Part shown: positions 9,482 through 18,777 of the stretch, one piece after another
How the letters are laid out: every line of letters begins with the position of its first letter
How positions within the stretch are numbered: position 1 is the stretch's first letter
Origin: Bacillus siamensis KCTC 13613
GTDB lineage: Bacteria > Bacillota > Bacilli > Bacillales > Bacillaceae
Length of the DNA stretch: 64,000 bases
Direction: 5' to 3'
NCBI RefSeq assembly: GCF_000262045.1
Contig: NZ_AJVF01000040.1
Coordinates: 124,001-188,000 of the forward strand
The notes under the pieces: model-generated
Database searches by the model: none
What the model saw: only the letters and a program-made list of their open reading frames with translations
Told to the model about the DNA's origin: nothing
Position numbers and translations under genes: made by a program

Positions 9482-10477
9482 CTAATAAATCAGCTCGAGA
9501 AAGTCTTCCAGCTCTATGTTGCCGAAATACTGTTTCAGCTCAATTCCGGCCAGCGCCTCCCTGATCGCGGTTCTGTCATACTGTTTTCCGATCAGCGCCT
9601 GTTCGACTTCACTCACATCTTTCGCACCGAAAAAATCACCGAAAATTTTGCAGTCTTGAATGATTCCTTTTTTCACTTCAAGGCGCAGATCAATTGATCC
9701 GACCGGATAACGTTTGGAATGCTGAAGATTGAATGCCGGCGACCTGCCGAAATTCCAGTCCCAGTTTTGATAACGCTCTTCAGAAATCTTCCGGATCGCT
9801 TTCCAGTCTTCATCCGTCAGCTTATATTCCGGCACTTTTGAAAGATCATTTGTATTAAAAATATGGTGAAGCAGGTGCTTTTTGAATTCATCGGCCGTCA
9901 TTTTGTCATCAAGAAACTCGCTGATGTTGGCGACACGGCTTCTGATTGATTTAATGCCCTTTGATTCGATTTTGTCTTTTTTTACTTTCAGCGCTGACAC
10001 CACATGGTCAATGGCCGAATCCAGCATTAATGTTCCGTGGCTGAAAATCCGCCCTTTCGTCGAGAATTGAGCGTTGCCGGAAATTTTTCTGCCATCTGCG
10101 ACAATGTCGTTGCGGCCGCTTAATTCAGCTTCCACACCGAGCTGGCGCAGCGCCTGAATGACGGGTTCGGTGAATTTTTTAAAATTGTGAAAGCTGTCTC
10201 CATCATCCTTTGTGATAAAACTGAAATTCAAATTTCCGAGATCGTGATAAACCGCGCCGCCTCCTGACAGTCTGCGGACGACGATGATTCCGTTATCTTC
10301 TACGTATTTCGTATTGATTTCTTCTATTGTATTTTGATTCTTTCCGATAATAATCGACGGCTGATTGACATAAAAAAGCAGGTATGTCTGTTCAGGGTCG
10401 AGATGCTTCACGCAATATTCTTCGATCGCGAGGTTGATCCTCGGATCGGTTATGTTTTGGTTATCAATAAATAACAT
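9482..10477 (-). CDS. lplJ: Lipoate--protein ligase
   Basis: A 331-residue lipoate-protein ligase that activates free lipoate (or octanoate) with ATP and attaches it to E2 subunits and GcvH. The N-terminal LplA domain carries RRLSGGGAVYHDLGN, the lipoyl-AMP binding loop, and the adenylate lysine region GRKISGNAQ. The C-terminal accessory domain (after about 240) is also present, so it is full length. The start follows GAGGAGGAG. The gene lies 12 bases downstream of yhfI on the same strand and is probably co-transcribed. Confidence 0.95.
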   Translation of the reverse strand: MLFIDNQNITDPRINLAIEEYCVKHLDPEQTYLLFYVNQPSIIIGKNQNTIEEINTKYVEDNGIIVVRRLSGGGAVYHDLGNLNFSFITKDDGDSFHNFKKFTEPVIQALRQLGVEAELSGRNDIVADGRKISGNAQFSTKGRIFSHGTLMLDSAIDHVVSALKVKKDKIESKGIKSIRSRVANISEFLDDKMTADEFKKHLLHHIFNTNDLSKVPEYKLTDEDWKAIRKISEERYQNWDWNFGRSPAFNLQHSKRYPVGSIDLRLEVKKGIIQDCKIFGDFFGAKDVSEVEQALIGKQYDRTAIREALAGIELKQYFGNIELEDFLELIY

Positions 10478-10489
10478 GGTGCTCCTCCT

Positions 10490-11224
10490 CTATTTCTCCC
10501 ACTTCAATCCGGAGGCCGCGATTTTCACTTCGCCCCCGAACACGGTTTCCGCTTCTTCTTTCAGTTTGCGGTGCTCGCCGAAGTGAGGCAGATGCGTGAG
10601 AATCAGCTCCCCCGCTCCCGCCTCCTTCGCGATACGTCCGGCTTCCAAGCTGTTCATATGGCCGGCTGACGTGCCGTCCTGGTCTGCGTAAAAATTGCAC
10701 TCGCAGATCAGCAGATCGGCATTTTCCGCAAACGGAATAAACGAGTCCTGATAGCTTGAATCAGCCGTATACACAACGGAAGCAGAACCGTCAGTAATGC
10801 GCATCGCATAACAAGTGACCGGATGCACCGTTTTCAGGAAGGTAATCGTGAACGGCCCGGCAGAAAGCGGACAGTCCGGCTGATAGGCCATTCCCTTTGT
10901 ATGCGTTTTGTATGTAAGACGCTCAAACTGTTCTATATCAGCATCATGCCCGTAAATCGGCAGCGCATCCGTTCCTTTTCCAAGAAATGACCCGACCTGC
11001 TTGGCAAATTGAAGCGGCCCGATATCAGCAATGTGGTCATGATGATAATGAGACAAAATCACGGCATCAAGCTCTTCTGCCGGTACATAAGCAAACAGCT
11101 TTGATAATACGGCGCTTCCGCAATCGACGAGCAAAGAATAACCGCCGGACTGAAACAGATAGCCTGAAGTTGCTTCATTTGCGGCCGGAAACCCGCCGCA
11201 GCATCCAATAACTGTAACTTTCAT
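10490..11224 (-). CDS. yhfI: Metallo-beta-lactamase fold hydrolase
   Basis: A 244-residue metallo-hydrolase with the metal motif HYHHDH at 59-64 and further ligands in the ADSSYQD and LTHLPHFGE segments. This pattern is typical of the RNase Z/cyclic phosphodiesterase-like branch. The ATG at 11224 follows GGAGG at good spacing; a longer frame to 11293 lacks any ribosome binding site. The substrate is not known. It probably forms an operon with lplJ. Confidence 0.85.
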   Translation of the reverse strand: MKVTVIGCCGGFPAANEATSGYLFQSGGYSLLVDCGSAVLSKLFAYVPAEELDAVILSHYHHDHIADIGPLQFAKQVGSFLGKGTDALPIYGHDADIEQFERLTYKTHTKGMAYQPDCPLSAGPFTITFLKTVHPVTCYAMRITDGSASVVYTADSSYQDSFIPFAENADLLICECNFYADQDGTSAGHMNSLEAGRIAKEAGAGELILTHLPHFGEHRKLKEEAETVFGGEVKIAASGLKWEK

Positions 11225-11380
11225 AGCATCCTCCGAATGTTTAAGATAAAAGATCCTTTCCTCCAATATACCTATTTTTCGTATAAATTGCATGTTTTAA
11301 ACATTGTGCCAAAACAGCCGTTGATTTTCGTTAACTGTTATAATACAATGTAGAGACAACACAACGAAAGAGGGATGGGT

Positions 11381-11515
11381 ATGTTGGATAAAATAACAGA
11401 ATTTTTTAGAAATCTGCCCGGTAAAAAGTGTGCGGAATGCGGCAAAGAAATAGCTGAACAGCATGAATGCTATGGAAATGTTTGTGACGATTGCTTGAAA
11501 ATAAAGGATATGTGA
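11381..11515 (+). CDS. yhfH: YhfH-family small zinc-ribbon protein
   Basis: A 44-residue protein with two Cys-x2-Cys pairs, CAEC (18-21) and CDDC (35-38), plus Cys30. This is a short zinc ribbon typical of the YhfH family, whose role is unknown. AAAGAGGG precedes the ATG at 11381. An extended -10 TGTTATAAT ending at 11344 is a plausible promoter. A strong terminator follows the stop at once, so it is a single-gene unit. It lies opposite the upstream region of yhfI. Confidence 0.85.
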   Translation: MLDKITEFFRNLPGKKCAECGKEIAEQHECYGNVCDDCLKIKDM

Positions 11516-11521
11516 CAATAG

Positions 11522-11560
11522 GGTGCCGCACAGTCAAAAGTGTGCGGCACCTTTATTTTT
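11522..11560 (+). terminator. yhfH terminator
   Basis: A stem of GGTGCCGCAC/GTGCGGCACC with a 10-base loop, then TTTATTTTT. Confidence 0.9.
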
Positions 11561-11748
11561 CGGCCGGCGCCGTACTTTCTGAATAGGGTGTTATCCACCA
11601 TTATTAGCAATCATCTGTATGTTTTGTACAATTCAGTATTTTCAATCTATAATTTTTTATAGACGAATTGTTTTCTTTTCTATTATAATTTGTTCTAATA
11701 GCTATCTTTTTAGATACTTATTGCACTTTTTTCTTCGGGAGGTAATCT

Positions 11749-13038
11749 ATGAAAAAATTACGTTTTGGATTAGCGACGCAAATTTTCGTCGGACTCATAC
11801 TAGGGGTTGTAGTCGGTGTCATCTGGTATGGCAATCCTGCTGTTCCAACTTATTTACAGCCTATCGGCGATTTGTTTTTACGCTTAATCAAAATGATCGT
11901 GATTCCAATCGTCGTCTCCAGCTTAATCATCGGCGTTGCCGGCGCGGGAAGCGGAAAACAGGTCGGAAAATTAGGCTTCAAAACGATTTTGTATTTTGAG
12001 ATCATTACCACTTTCGCCATCATTCTCGGACTGGCTTTGGCAAATCTTTTTCATCCGGGAACAGGCGTTAATATACATGAGGCTCAAAAAACAGATATCA
12101 GTCAATATGTTGAAACAGAAAAAGAACAAAATAATAAATCCATCGCGGACACATTCCTGCATATTGTACCGACAAACTTCTTCCAATCATTGGCCGAAGG
12201 AGATCTGCTTGCCATCATCTGCTTTACCGTGCTGTTTGCACTCGGCATCTCGGCAATCGGTGAAAAAGGAAAGCCCGTATTGGCCTTCTTTGAAGGTGTT
12301 TCTCATGCGATGTTCCACGTTGTGAACCTGGTCATGAAAGTTGCTCCGTTTGGTGTTTTTGCATTGATTGGTGTTACCGTTTCCAAATTTGGGCTCAGTT
12401 CCCTGCTTTCACTCGGTAAACTGGTCGGTTTAGTATATGTAGCTTTGGCTTTCTTTCTCATTGTTGTATTCGGAATCGTCGGAAAGCTTGCCGGGGTTAA
12501 CATTTTCAAATTCCTCGCCTATATGAAGGATGAAATTTTATTGGCGTTCAGTACGTCAAGCTCCGAAACTGTACTCCCTCGTGTTATGGAAAAAATGGAG
12601 AAAATCGGATGTCCGAAAGGTATTGTTTCATTTGTTGTGCCGATCGGATATACCTTTAACTTAGACGGATCTGTGCTGTACCAATCTATCGCCGCAATAT
12701 TCCTCGCTCAGGTATACCACGTTGACTTGTCCATTTGGCAGCAGATTACCCTTGTGCTTGTCTTGATGGTCACTTCCAAAGGAATGGCTGCCGTGCCCGG
12801 GACTTCTTTCGTCGTCCTGCTTGCGACACTAGGCGCATTCAACATTCCTGCAGAAGGCCTTGCATTCATCGCCGGTGTTGACCGGATTATGGACATGGCC
12901 CGTACGGTCGTCAATCTGACCGGAAACGCGCTGGCATCCGTTGTGATGTCAAAATGGGAAGGTCAGTATGATCCCGCTAAAGGCGCGAAGGTCATGAGCC
13001 TCGCCAAAACAGAACAAAACACAACCATCTCAGGTTAA
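11749..13038 (+). CDS. gltT: Proton/sodium-glutamate symporter
   Basis: A 429-residue dicarboxylate/amino acid:cation symporter (DAACS) of the membrane. It imports glutamate or aspartate with protons or sodium. It has about eight transmembrane segments, the serine-rich re-entrant loop SSSETVLPRVMEK (HP1) and the conserved GYTFNLDGSVLYQ motif, then the RTVVNLTGNA segment of the substrate site. The start follows GGGAGG. B. subtilis GltT is the main aspartate/glutamate importer. The 190 bases upstream (11561-11748) are AT-rich and hold promoter-like sequence but no gene. Confidence 0.95.
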   Translation: MKKLRFGLATQIFVGLILGVVVGVIWYGNPAVPTYLQPIGDLFLRLIKMIVIPIVVSSLIIGVAGAGSGKQVGKLGFKTILYFEIITTFAIILGLALANLFHPGTGVNIHEAQKTDISQYVETEKEQNNKSIADTFLHIVPTNFFQSLAEGDLLAIICFTVLFALGISAIGEKGKPVLAFFEGVSHAMFHVVNLVMKVAPFGVFALIGVTVSKFGLSSLLSLGKLVGLVYVALAFFLIVVFGIVGKLAGVNIFKFLAYMKDEILLAFSTSSSETVLPRVMEKMEKIGCPKGIVSFVVPIGYTFNLDGSVLYQSIAAIFLAQVYHVDLSIWQQITLVLVLMVTSKGMAAVPGTSFVVLLATLGAFNIPAEGLAFIAGVDRIMDMARTVVNLTGNALASVVMSKWEGQYDPAKGAKVMSLAKTEQNTTISG

Positions 13039-13041
13039 ACG

Positions 13042-13079
13042 AAAACCCTGCACGGAACTTTTCCGCGCAGGGTTTTTTT
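13042..13079 (+). terminator. gltT terminator
   Basis: AAACCCTGC/GCAGGGTTTTTTT hairpin in the gap to the convergent yhfE. Confidence 0.85.
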
Positions 13080-14118
13080 ATGCCATCGGCGATAGAACGT
13101 ACCGGTACAAAAGCTTCGCCGTATTAAGAAGCGATAATTCGTGCGTGCGTTCAAAGGCGTGTGACGCGTCAATTCCCGGGCCGATCAGCCCGTGGACGAT
13201 GTCATGGCCCGAACGGATGGCTGCTGAAGCATCAGAACCGTAATACGGATAAATATCAAGCTGATAATCAATGCCATAGCGCTCCGCAAGCCCGGCCAGA
13301 TGTTTTCTGAGCTGATAATGATACGGGCCGCTTGCATCCTTCACGCAAATAGAGACGGTATATTCATCCGTAGACTGGCCGTCGCCGATCGCTCCCATAT
13401 CAACAGCCAAGTATTCGACGGTTTCAGGCGGAATGTTGGAATTGCCGCCGTAGCCGATTTCTTCATTATTAGAAATCAGAAAGTGCGTCGTATACGGAAG
13501 TTCGATTTTCTCTTCTGTGATGCGGCGGATTAAGTTCAGGAGCAGGGCCACACTCGCTTTATCATCAAGATGCCGGGATTTTATAAAACCGCTCGGTGTC
13601 ATCTGCACGCGCGGATCAAATGAAATGAAATCGCCGACCCTGATGCCGAGATTGGAGGTCTCCTCCTTCGTCCGGACAGGCTCATCAAGGCGGACTTCCA
13701 TATTCTCCTGATTCCGCTCTGCCTTGCCGGCGTCCTTGTAGACGTGCACTGAAGTCTGATGCATTAAAATGGTGCCTGTATAGGTTTTGCCGGAAGCAGT
13801 TTGGATCTCGCAATATTCCCCTTCAATCGAGTTGTATCGGAAGCCGCCGATCAAGTCAATCTTCAGCCGGCCGTCCGCCTTTATTTCCTTTACCATCGCG
13901 CCGAGCGTATCGACATGCGCCGTCAGCAATCTGTGTTTCTTGTCATCACGGCCGGGAATCGTGACAAAAAGACCGCCTTTGCGGTTTCTGTAAGAGGAGA
14001 CGCCCCAGTCTTTTAAAAGACTTTCTGTATAAGCGATAACCTCGTATGTATTGCCCGTCGGACTCGGAATCGACACCAGTTTTTTAATCAGTTCCATCGT
14101 ATGTTTCATATCTGCCAC
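13078..14118 (-). CDS. yhfE: M42-family aminopeptidase / endoglucanase-like hydrolase
   Basis: A 346-residue cobalt/zinc aminopeptidase of the M42 family, cytosolic and usually oligomeric. Metal ligands are visible in TAHVDTLG, RHLDDKAS, SNNEEIGYG and AVDMGAIGDG, with a final His in IDASHAFERTH. The GTG at 14118 is the start, since GGAGG lies 8 bases upstream; it reads VADMKHTM. Members are often misnamed glucanases. It stands alone and is convergent with gltT. Confidence 0.9.
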   Translation of the reverse strand: MADMKHTMELIKKLVSIPSPTGNTYEVIAYTESLLKDWGVSSYRNRKGGLFVTIPGRDDKKHRLLTAHVDTLGAMVKEIKADGRLKIDLIGGFRYNSIEGEYCEIQTASGKTYTGTILMHQTSVHVYKDAGKAERNQENMEVRLDEPVRTKEETSNLGIRVGDFISFDPRVQMTPSGFIKSRHLDDKASVALLLNLIRRITEEKIELPYTTHFLISNNEEIGYGGNSNIPPETVEYLAVDMGAIGDGQSTDEYTVSICVKDASGPYHYQLRKHLAGLAERYGIDYQLDIYPYYGSDASAAIRSGHDIVHGLIGPGIDASHAFERTHELSLLNTAKLLYRYVLSPMA

Positions 14119-14240
14119 AGGTCATTCCTCCTATCAATTTGATTCTTCTTAAAATATACTCTTTTGATCCACAACCCGTCCAATCTTTTCCTTCTCTTTT
14201 TTCATAAGATGAAGGGAGCATGGGGATAGGAGGGAAATGT

Positions 14241-14462
14241 ATGATCAGCCGTAAATCGCATAAGCGGAAAAGGTTTCATAAAGATTGGTTTGAGGATTGG
14301 TTTGAGGATGATTGGTTTGATGCAGACTCCTTCTGGTGCTGTAAAAAAGACAAAGATCCCTGCAAGAAGAAAAAAGAAGAAGAACCTTGTAAGAAGAAAA
14401 AGGAAAGAAAGCATCATCATTCATGCCGCCATCATCGCCGCCACTGCTGCCGTCATTGGTAA
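14241..14462 (+). CDS. yhfD: Low-complexity Lys/His/Cys-rich protein of unknown function
   Basis: A 73-residue protein with a clear AGGAGGG ribosome binding site. It shows three zones: a tandem acidic aromatic stretch (DWFEDWFEDDWFDAD), a Cys/Lys zone with PCKKKKEEE repeats, and a tail of His, Arg and Cys (HHHSCRHHRRHCCRHW). No known domain is recognised. The tail looks able to bind metal, and the composition recalls small spore coat proteins, but no sporulation promoter was identified. In B. subtilis yhfD occupies the same position and is also of unknown function. Confidence 0.7.
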   Translation: MISRKSHKRKRFHKDWFEDWFEDDWFDADSFWCCKKDKDPCKKKKEEEPCKKKKERKHHHSCRHHRRHCCRHW

Positions 14463-14502
14463 TATCACACAAGCCCGTTTTATAAATAGATGTCTCATGC
14501 TC

Positions 14503-14533
14503 CCCAACCAGCGGATGCTGCTTGGGTTTTTTT
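14503..14533 (+). terminator. yhfD terminator
   Basis: CCCAAcCAGC/GCTGcTTGGG hairpin followed by TTTTTTT. Confidence 0.8.
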
Positions 14534-14540
14534 ATTAAAA

Positions 14541-14557
14541 TTAGTACCAAGTATTAA
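14541..14557. promoter_or_regulatory. FapR operator of fabHB
   Basis: TTAGTACCAAGTATTAA is a 17-base inverted repeat (TTAGTAC against GTATTAA) that matches the FapR box of fatty acid synthesis genes. It lies just upstream of TATAAT (14568-14573), so bound FapR would block the promoter until malonyl-CoA rises. Confidence 0.8.
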
Positions 14558-14597
14558 TATCTGGTGTTATAATCTGATTATAAAGGAGTGATTCATC

Positions 14598-15575
14598 ATG
14601 TCAAAATCTAAAATTACAGCAATCGGTACATATGCTCCGGCACGCCGATTAACAAATGCGGATTTGGAGCGCATCGTCGATACATCTGATGAATGGATCG
14701 TCCAGCGTACCGGCATGAAGGAAAGACGTATTGCCGGCGAACATGAATTCACATCGGATTTATGTATAGAAGCGGTGAAAAACCTTGCAGAACGATACAG
14801 CGGGACCCTTGATGATGTCGATATGATCCTTGTCGCTACAACGACGGCGGACTATGCGTTTCCAAGCACTGCGGCACGCGTGCAGGCTCATTTCGGCTGG
14901 CCTCACACCGGCGCCCTTGATATTAACGCCACATGCGCCGGACTCACATACGGCCTTCAGCTCGCAGACGCATTAATCACCGCCGGTTCTCATCAAAAAG
15001 TGATCGTGATTGCCGGTGAAACATTATCAAAAGTAACGGATTATACTGACCGGACGACCTGCGTCCTTTTCGGAGACGCTGCAGGCGCCTTATTGGTGGA
15101 ACGCGACGAATCAGCGCCGGGCTTTTTGGCAGCCGTGCAAGGAACGGCCGGGAGCGGCGCGGACGTGCTGTATCGCACGGGGCTGAGCGCAGAATTAAAC
15201 GACGAGCCGCTTAAGGGCGGAGGAAACATGGTGCAAAACGGGCGCGAAGTATATAAATGGGCGGTCAGAACCGTGCCTGAGGAATGCAATGCCCTTTTAG
15301 AAAAAGCCGGCTTTTCAAAAGACGATCTGGATTGGTTCGTTCCTCACAGCGCCAACATGCGGATGATCGAATCCATCTGTGAAAAACTTCCTTTCCCGCT
15401 TGAACGGACATTGACAAGCGTTGAATATTACGGAAACACTTCATCGGTTTCTATTATTCTCGCTTTGGATGAAGCCGTGAAAGCGAAAAAACTGTCGGAA
15501 GGCCAGACACTGGTATTATTCGGGTTCGGCGGCGGATTGACGTATACCGGATTGCTGGTGAGATGGGGATTTTAA
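14598..15575 (+). CDS. fabHB: Beta-ketoacyl-ACP synthase III 2
   Basis: A 325-residue FabH that starts fatty acid synthesis by condensing a short or branched acyl-CoA with malonyl-ACP. The Cys-His-Asn triad is visible: Cys113 in INATCAGL, His in FVPHSANMRM and Asn in YGNTSSVS. The start follows AAAGGAG. In B. subtilis FabHB (YhfB) is the second of two isoenzymes and belongs to the FapR regulon, which the operator upstream supports. In B. subtilis another gene, yhfC, sits between yhfD and fabHB; it is absent here. Confidence 0.95.
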   Translation: MSKSKITAIGTYAPARRLTNADLERIVDTSDEWIVQRTGMKERRIAGEHEFTSDLCIEAVKNLAERYSGTLDDVDMILVATTTADYAFPSTAARVQAHFGWPHTGALDINATCAGLTYGLQLADALITAGSHQKVIVIAGETLSKVTDYTDRTTCVLFGDAAGALLVERDESAPGFLAAVQGTAGSGADVLYRTGLSAELNDEPLKGGGNMVQNGREVYKWAVRTVPEECNALLEKAGFSKDDLDWFVPHSANMRMIESICEKLPFPLERTLTSVEYYGNTSSVSIILALDEAVKAKKLSEGQTLVLFGFGGGLTYTGLLVRWGF

Positions 15576-15596
15576 TCGAACGATGATCGAAAGCAG

Positions 15597-15635
15597 AAAA
15601 AAGAGGCCCCGAGCATCTGCCCAGGGCCTCTTTTT
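15597..15635. terminator. fabHB/yhgE convergent terminator
   Basis: AAAAAGAGGCCC/GGGCCTCTTTTT stem, with T runs on both strands. Confidence 0.9.
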
Positions 15636-15636
15636 C

Positions 15637-17970
15637 TTATGCTGTGATTTCTTCTTCCGCTTTGTGTTCTTTTTTGCTTTGCACCGTAAAGTACACGATG
15701 GTCAGCGCGATCATGACAACGGCAATGCCCAATAGAATCGATGCCTGCTGCCACATGTAGGCGTAATCGCCATTTGAAATGACGGCACGGAATCCGTTAA
15801 TGCTGTACGTCATCGGCAATGCCCCGTGAATCACTTGATAGAATCCCGGGAGGAGTTCAAGCGGGAAGGTTCCTCCGCTTGCCCCGAGCTGGAGCACCAG
15901 AATGATGACAGCGATAAAGCGTCCCGGATTTCCCATCGTGGTCGCTAATAATTGAATCATGGACAAGAACGCGATGCTGGTAATCATCGTAAAGAGATAG
16001 AATCTCCAGGTGCTTTCCACATCAAGTCCGATTCCTTTTAACAGAACCGTTGCGACAATAACGGATTGAATCAGTCCGACGAGCAGAATGACGCTGAATT
16101 TACTGAGGAACCATTCAAACCCGTTTCTCGGACGGCCCGAAGCTTCAGTCAGAGGGAATACGACCGTCAGCATCAATCCGCCGACATATAAGCCCATAGA
16201 GAGAATATAAGGCGTCAGTCCGGTACCGTAGTTAGGCACGGAATGAATCGCGTTATCGTCCGTTTTTACCGGATCGGCAAACATGCTGTACGTTTTGTCA
16301 TCTGTCTTAATGTCCCCGGTTTGATCAGCCGCGTCTTTCAGCTGGCTGGACAGTTGTCCGGTGCCGTCTAAAAGCTTGCTTAAACCGGTGCCGAGAGACG
16401 CTTGACCCTGCTCAATTTTGGACGAGCCGTCATGGATTTTGTTTTGCGCGTCAAGCAGTTTCGTTAAGCCGCCAGACACTTGGCCGCTCCCTGACACTAA
16501 CGCTTCTGATCCTGATTTGAGCTGTCCGAACTTGCTGTTGTATTCGCCGATACCGGCCGTCAGTTTGTTTTGGCTTTCAAAGACGGTCTGCGCTCCGCTG
16601 TATAATTTGTCAGTTCCCGCTGTCAGCTGGTTAATCGCGTCTTGTACCGCCGCCGCGCCGTTATACAGTTTCGATGTGGACTGCGGCAGTGCTTTCAGCT
16701 GATCAGCCTTCGCTTTTACATCTTCCAGCGCGCTTTTTATAACTGACATATCCGGAAGCTGAACATCTCCGCCGGACGGAAGCTGGCTGACGATATTGTC
16801 TAAATCCGGAAGGTCAGCCTTCGGAAGCTTCTCATTCAGAAGCTGAACCAGTTTCGTTTTTTGCTCACCCGTTAAGAAATCACTGTCCTGAATCACCTTT
16901 TTGACCGCATCATCCCGGGCATCCAGGCTGTTTTTCAGATCGGAAAGCTTTTTCTTAAACTGCTGCAATTCCTTTTCAGTCTGCTCAAGCTCCCCAACCG
17001 CTTTTTCAATATCTGAGAGGTTGACTGAATTGATCGCATCTTCAAATGCCGCCGCTTTTTGCGATACTTCCTGCGCCTTACTGTTTAACGCGCTTAATCC
17101 ATTCGTTAAATCCGGAAGCTTTTGCTGGAGCTGCTTATGCCCGTCAAGGCTCGTTTTAAGCCCGCTGGCCACCTCGCCTCCTCCTGAAGCAATCTGTCCT
17201 GATTTGTCTTGAATGTCGGCGCTTGCGCTCTGCAGTTTTGCGATAGAGCTGTTAAGCGTTTGGATTCCGCTTGTCACTTTCGCCGCTCCGTCGGTAAGCT
17301 GCTGTGTTTTGTCGCTGATGGTTGCGGTGCTTTCAGTAAGCTTCGCTAAATTTTCCTTCAGCTTGGCGCTGCCGTCTTTCGCGTTTTTCGTGCCATCGTC
17401 TATTTTCTTGGCCCCGCTGCTGGCTTTGCCGAGTCCTTTGGCAATATCTTTAAAGTTGTCAAAAATGACTTTTGCGTATTGCTCTGTCACTTCTTTCGAC
17501 ACGGAGGCTTTCAGTTTATCGATTGCCTTTTCGCCGATTGTCGCCCCGACATAGTTGGATCCGGCGTTCGTATGATATTTCAGATCCAGCTTTTTCGGAT
17601 TTTTATCCATTACCGTGCTGGCGTTTTTCGAAAAACCTTCAGGAATCTCGACCACTAAATAATATTTAGCATTTAATAAGTCCTTTAACGATTGATCAAG
17701 ATCGCTTGAAAAATGCCAATCAAAATTATCATTTTTCTTTAATTCTTTCACAAGATCGTCACCGATCTGAAGATGTTTCCCTTCGTAGTCCGCCCCTTTA
17801 TCCTGGTTGACAACGACTACCGGCAGCTGATCCACCGTGCCGTACGGGTCCCAGTACGCCTTCAAAAACACTCCGCTGTAAATCAGCGGAACGAATAATA
17901 TGGCAATGATGGGGATTAACAGTTTCTTGCTCGTTACAATGTCTTTCCACTGGCTTTTTATTGTATTCAA
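15637..17970 (-). CDS. yhgE: YhgE/Pip-family membrane protein
   Basis: A 777-residue protein of the YhgE/Pip (phage infection protein) family. One N-terminal membrane helix (about 18-37) is followed by a large extracytoplasmic part (about 40-580) with many short Gly-rich heptad-like repeats and long coiled-coil stretches, then about five C-terminal helices resembling ABC-2 permeases. TTG at 17970 is chosen as start since AAGGAGG lies 8 bases upstream. Relatives include phage receptors of lactic bacteria and EsaA-like parts of type VII secretion, but the Bacillus role is unknown. The TetR gene yhgD is 71 bases upstream and probably controls it. Confidence 0.87.
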   Translation of the reverse strand: MNTIKSQWKDIVTSKKLLIPIIAILFVPLIYSGVFLKAYWDPYGTVDQLPVVVVNQDKGADYEGKHLQIGDDLVKELKKNDNFDWHFSSDLDQSLKDLLNAKYYLVVEIPEGFSKNASTVMDKNPKKLDLKYHTNAGSNYVGATIGEKAIDKLKASVSKEVTEQYAKVIFDNFKDIAKGLGKASSGAKKIDDGTKNAKDGSAKLKENLAKLTESTATISDKTQQLTDGAAKVTSGIQTLNSSIAKLQSASADIQDKSGQIASGGGEVASGLKTSLDGHKQLQQKLPDLTNGLSALNSKAQEVSQKAAAFEDAINSVNLSDIEKAVGELEQTEKELQQFKKKLSDLKNSLDARDDAVKKVIQDSDFLTGEQKTKLVQLLNEKLPKADLPDLDNIVSQLPSGGDVQLPDMSVIKSALEDVKAKADQLKALPQSTSKLYNGAAAVQDAINQLTAGTDKLYSGAQTVFESQNKLTAGIGEYNSKFGQLKSGSEALVSGSGQVSGGLTKLLDAQNKIHDGSSKIEQGQASLGTGLSKLLDGTGQLSSQLKDAADQTGDIKTDDKTYSMFADPVKTDDNAIHSVPNYGTGLTPYILSMGLYVGGLMLTVVFPLTEASGRPRNGFEWFLSKFSVILLVGLIQSVIVATVLLKGIGLDVESTWRFYLFTMITSIAFLSMIQLLATTMGNPGRFIAVIILVLQLGASGGTFPLELLPGFYQVIHGALPMTYSINGFRAVISNGDYAYMWQQASILLGIAVVMIALTIVYFTVQSKKEHKAEEEITA

Positions 17971-18041
17971 CCCTGTTGCCTCCTTCCGCAAACTGACTCA
18001 TTTGACAAAACGGTCACGGCACCTAAAAAGTGAAGGATCAT

Positions 18042-18614
18042 CTATTTAGATAATCCTTGACCGACATACATTTCCAGCAATTCGGCGATCGTCTCTTTTT
18101 CAAGAGGCGGATGGTTTTTTTCCCAGTCAAATATCAGCGCGATGTAAAGCTTAAGCATGACAAAAGCGGTCAGCTCCGGATCGCACGGTTTAATGCTCCC
18201 GTTTTCAATGGCATATTCTATCTTTTCTTTAATATATGACAGAATGGCCCGCTCCATTTTCGCAATGACATCCTGAACGGCTATTGTACCAATCTCGGCG
18301 TTCTCCTGAAAAATTTTAATCGTCAGCTGGTGTGTTTTTCTGAATTCCAAAATCGCGACAAGCGCCCGGTGGACATTTTCGTGAAATGAAAGCTCCGGTT
18401 TCATCGCTTCATCGGCGTGTTCCTTCATTTCTCTTAAAATAGTGGTGAAAATATCATCAAACAGTTCTTCTTTGTTTTTGAAAAACGTATAGATGGTTCC
18501 CTTTCCCACATTTGCAAGCTTCGCCACCAGATCCATTGTCGTTGCTTTGTAGCCGAATTGTGTAAAAGACTTCGTTGCCGCTTCCAGAATGAGCTTTTTC
18601 CGATCGACGGACAT
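18042..18614 (-). CDS. yhgD: TetR/AcrR-family transcriptional regulator
   Basis: A 190-residue TetR repressor. The N-terminal helix-turn-helix reads AATKSFTQFGYKATTMDLVAK...VGKGTIYTFFKNKEEL, and the C-terminal ligand domain is helical. ATG 18614 is used because GAGGTGGG precedes it; the GTG at 18623 lies in that site. It is co-oriented with yhgE and probably controls that gene and itself. The ligand is unknown. No clear inverted-repeat operator was pinned down in the upstream 18615-18750. Confidence 0.88.
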   Translation of the reverse strand: MSVDRKKLILEAATKSFTQFGYKATTMDLVAKLANVGKGTIYTFFKNKEELFDDIFTTILREMKEHADEAMKPELSFHENVHRALVAILEFRKTHQLTIKIFQENAEIGTIAVQDVIAKMERAILSYIKEKIEYAIENGSIKPCDPELTAFVMLKLYIALIFDWEKNHPPLEKETIAELLEMYVGQGLSK

Positions 18615-18747
18615 GTTTCCCACCTCGTTAAATTGACCGTTTGAACGTTTTAGTCATTTTGTACATAAGATAACTTATCACAGTCGCAAAGAAGATTCAA
18701 ATGTTTTTTCTTTTTATTGGTGTTCCCTTTACAGAACGGGAACATGC

Positions 18748-18777
18748 AAAAAAACCTCCGTTTTAAGATAACGGAGG
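18748..18777 (-). terminator. hemEHY operon terminator
   Basis: CCTCCGTTAtcttAAAACGGAGG on the minus strand, then TTTTTTT. The hairpin contains the hemY stop codon. Confidence 0.85.

Noticed and set aside
16418-17554. Ser/Ala/Leu-rich plus-strand frames opposite yhgE
   Set aside because: Antisense readings of the repetitive extracellular region of YhgE; no ribosome binding sites.
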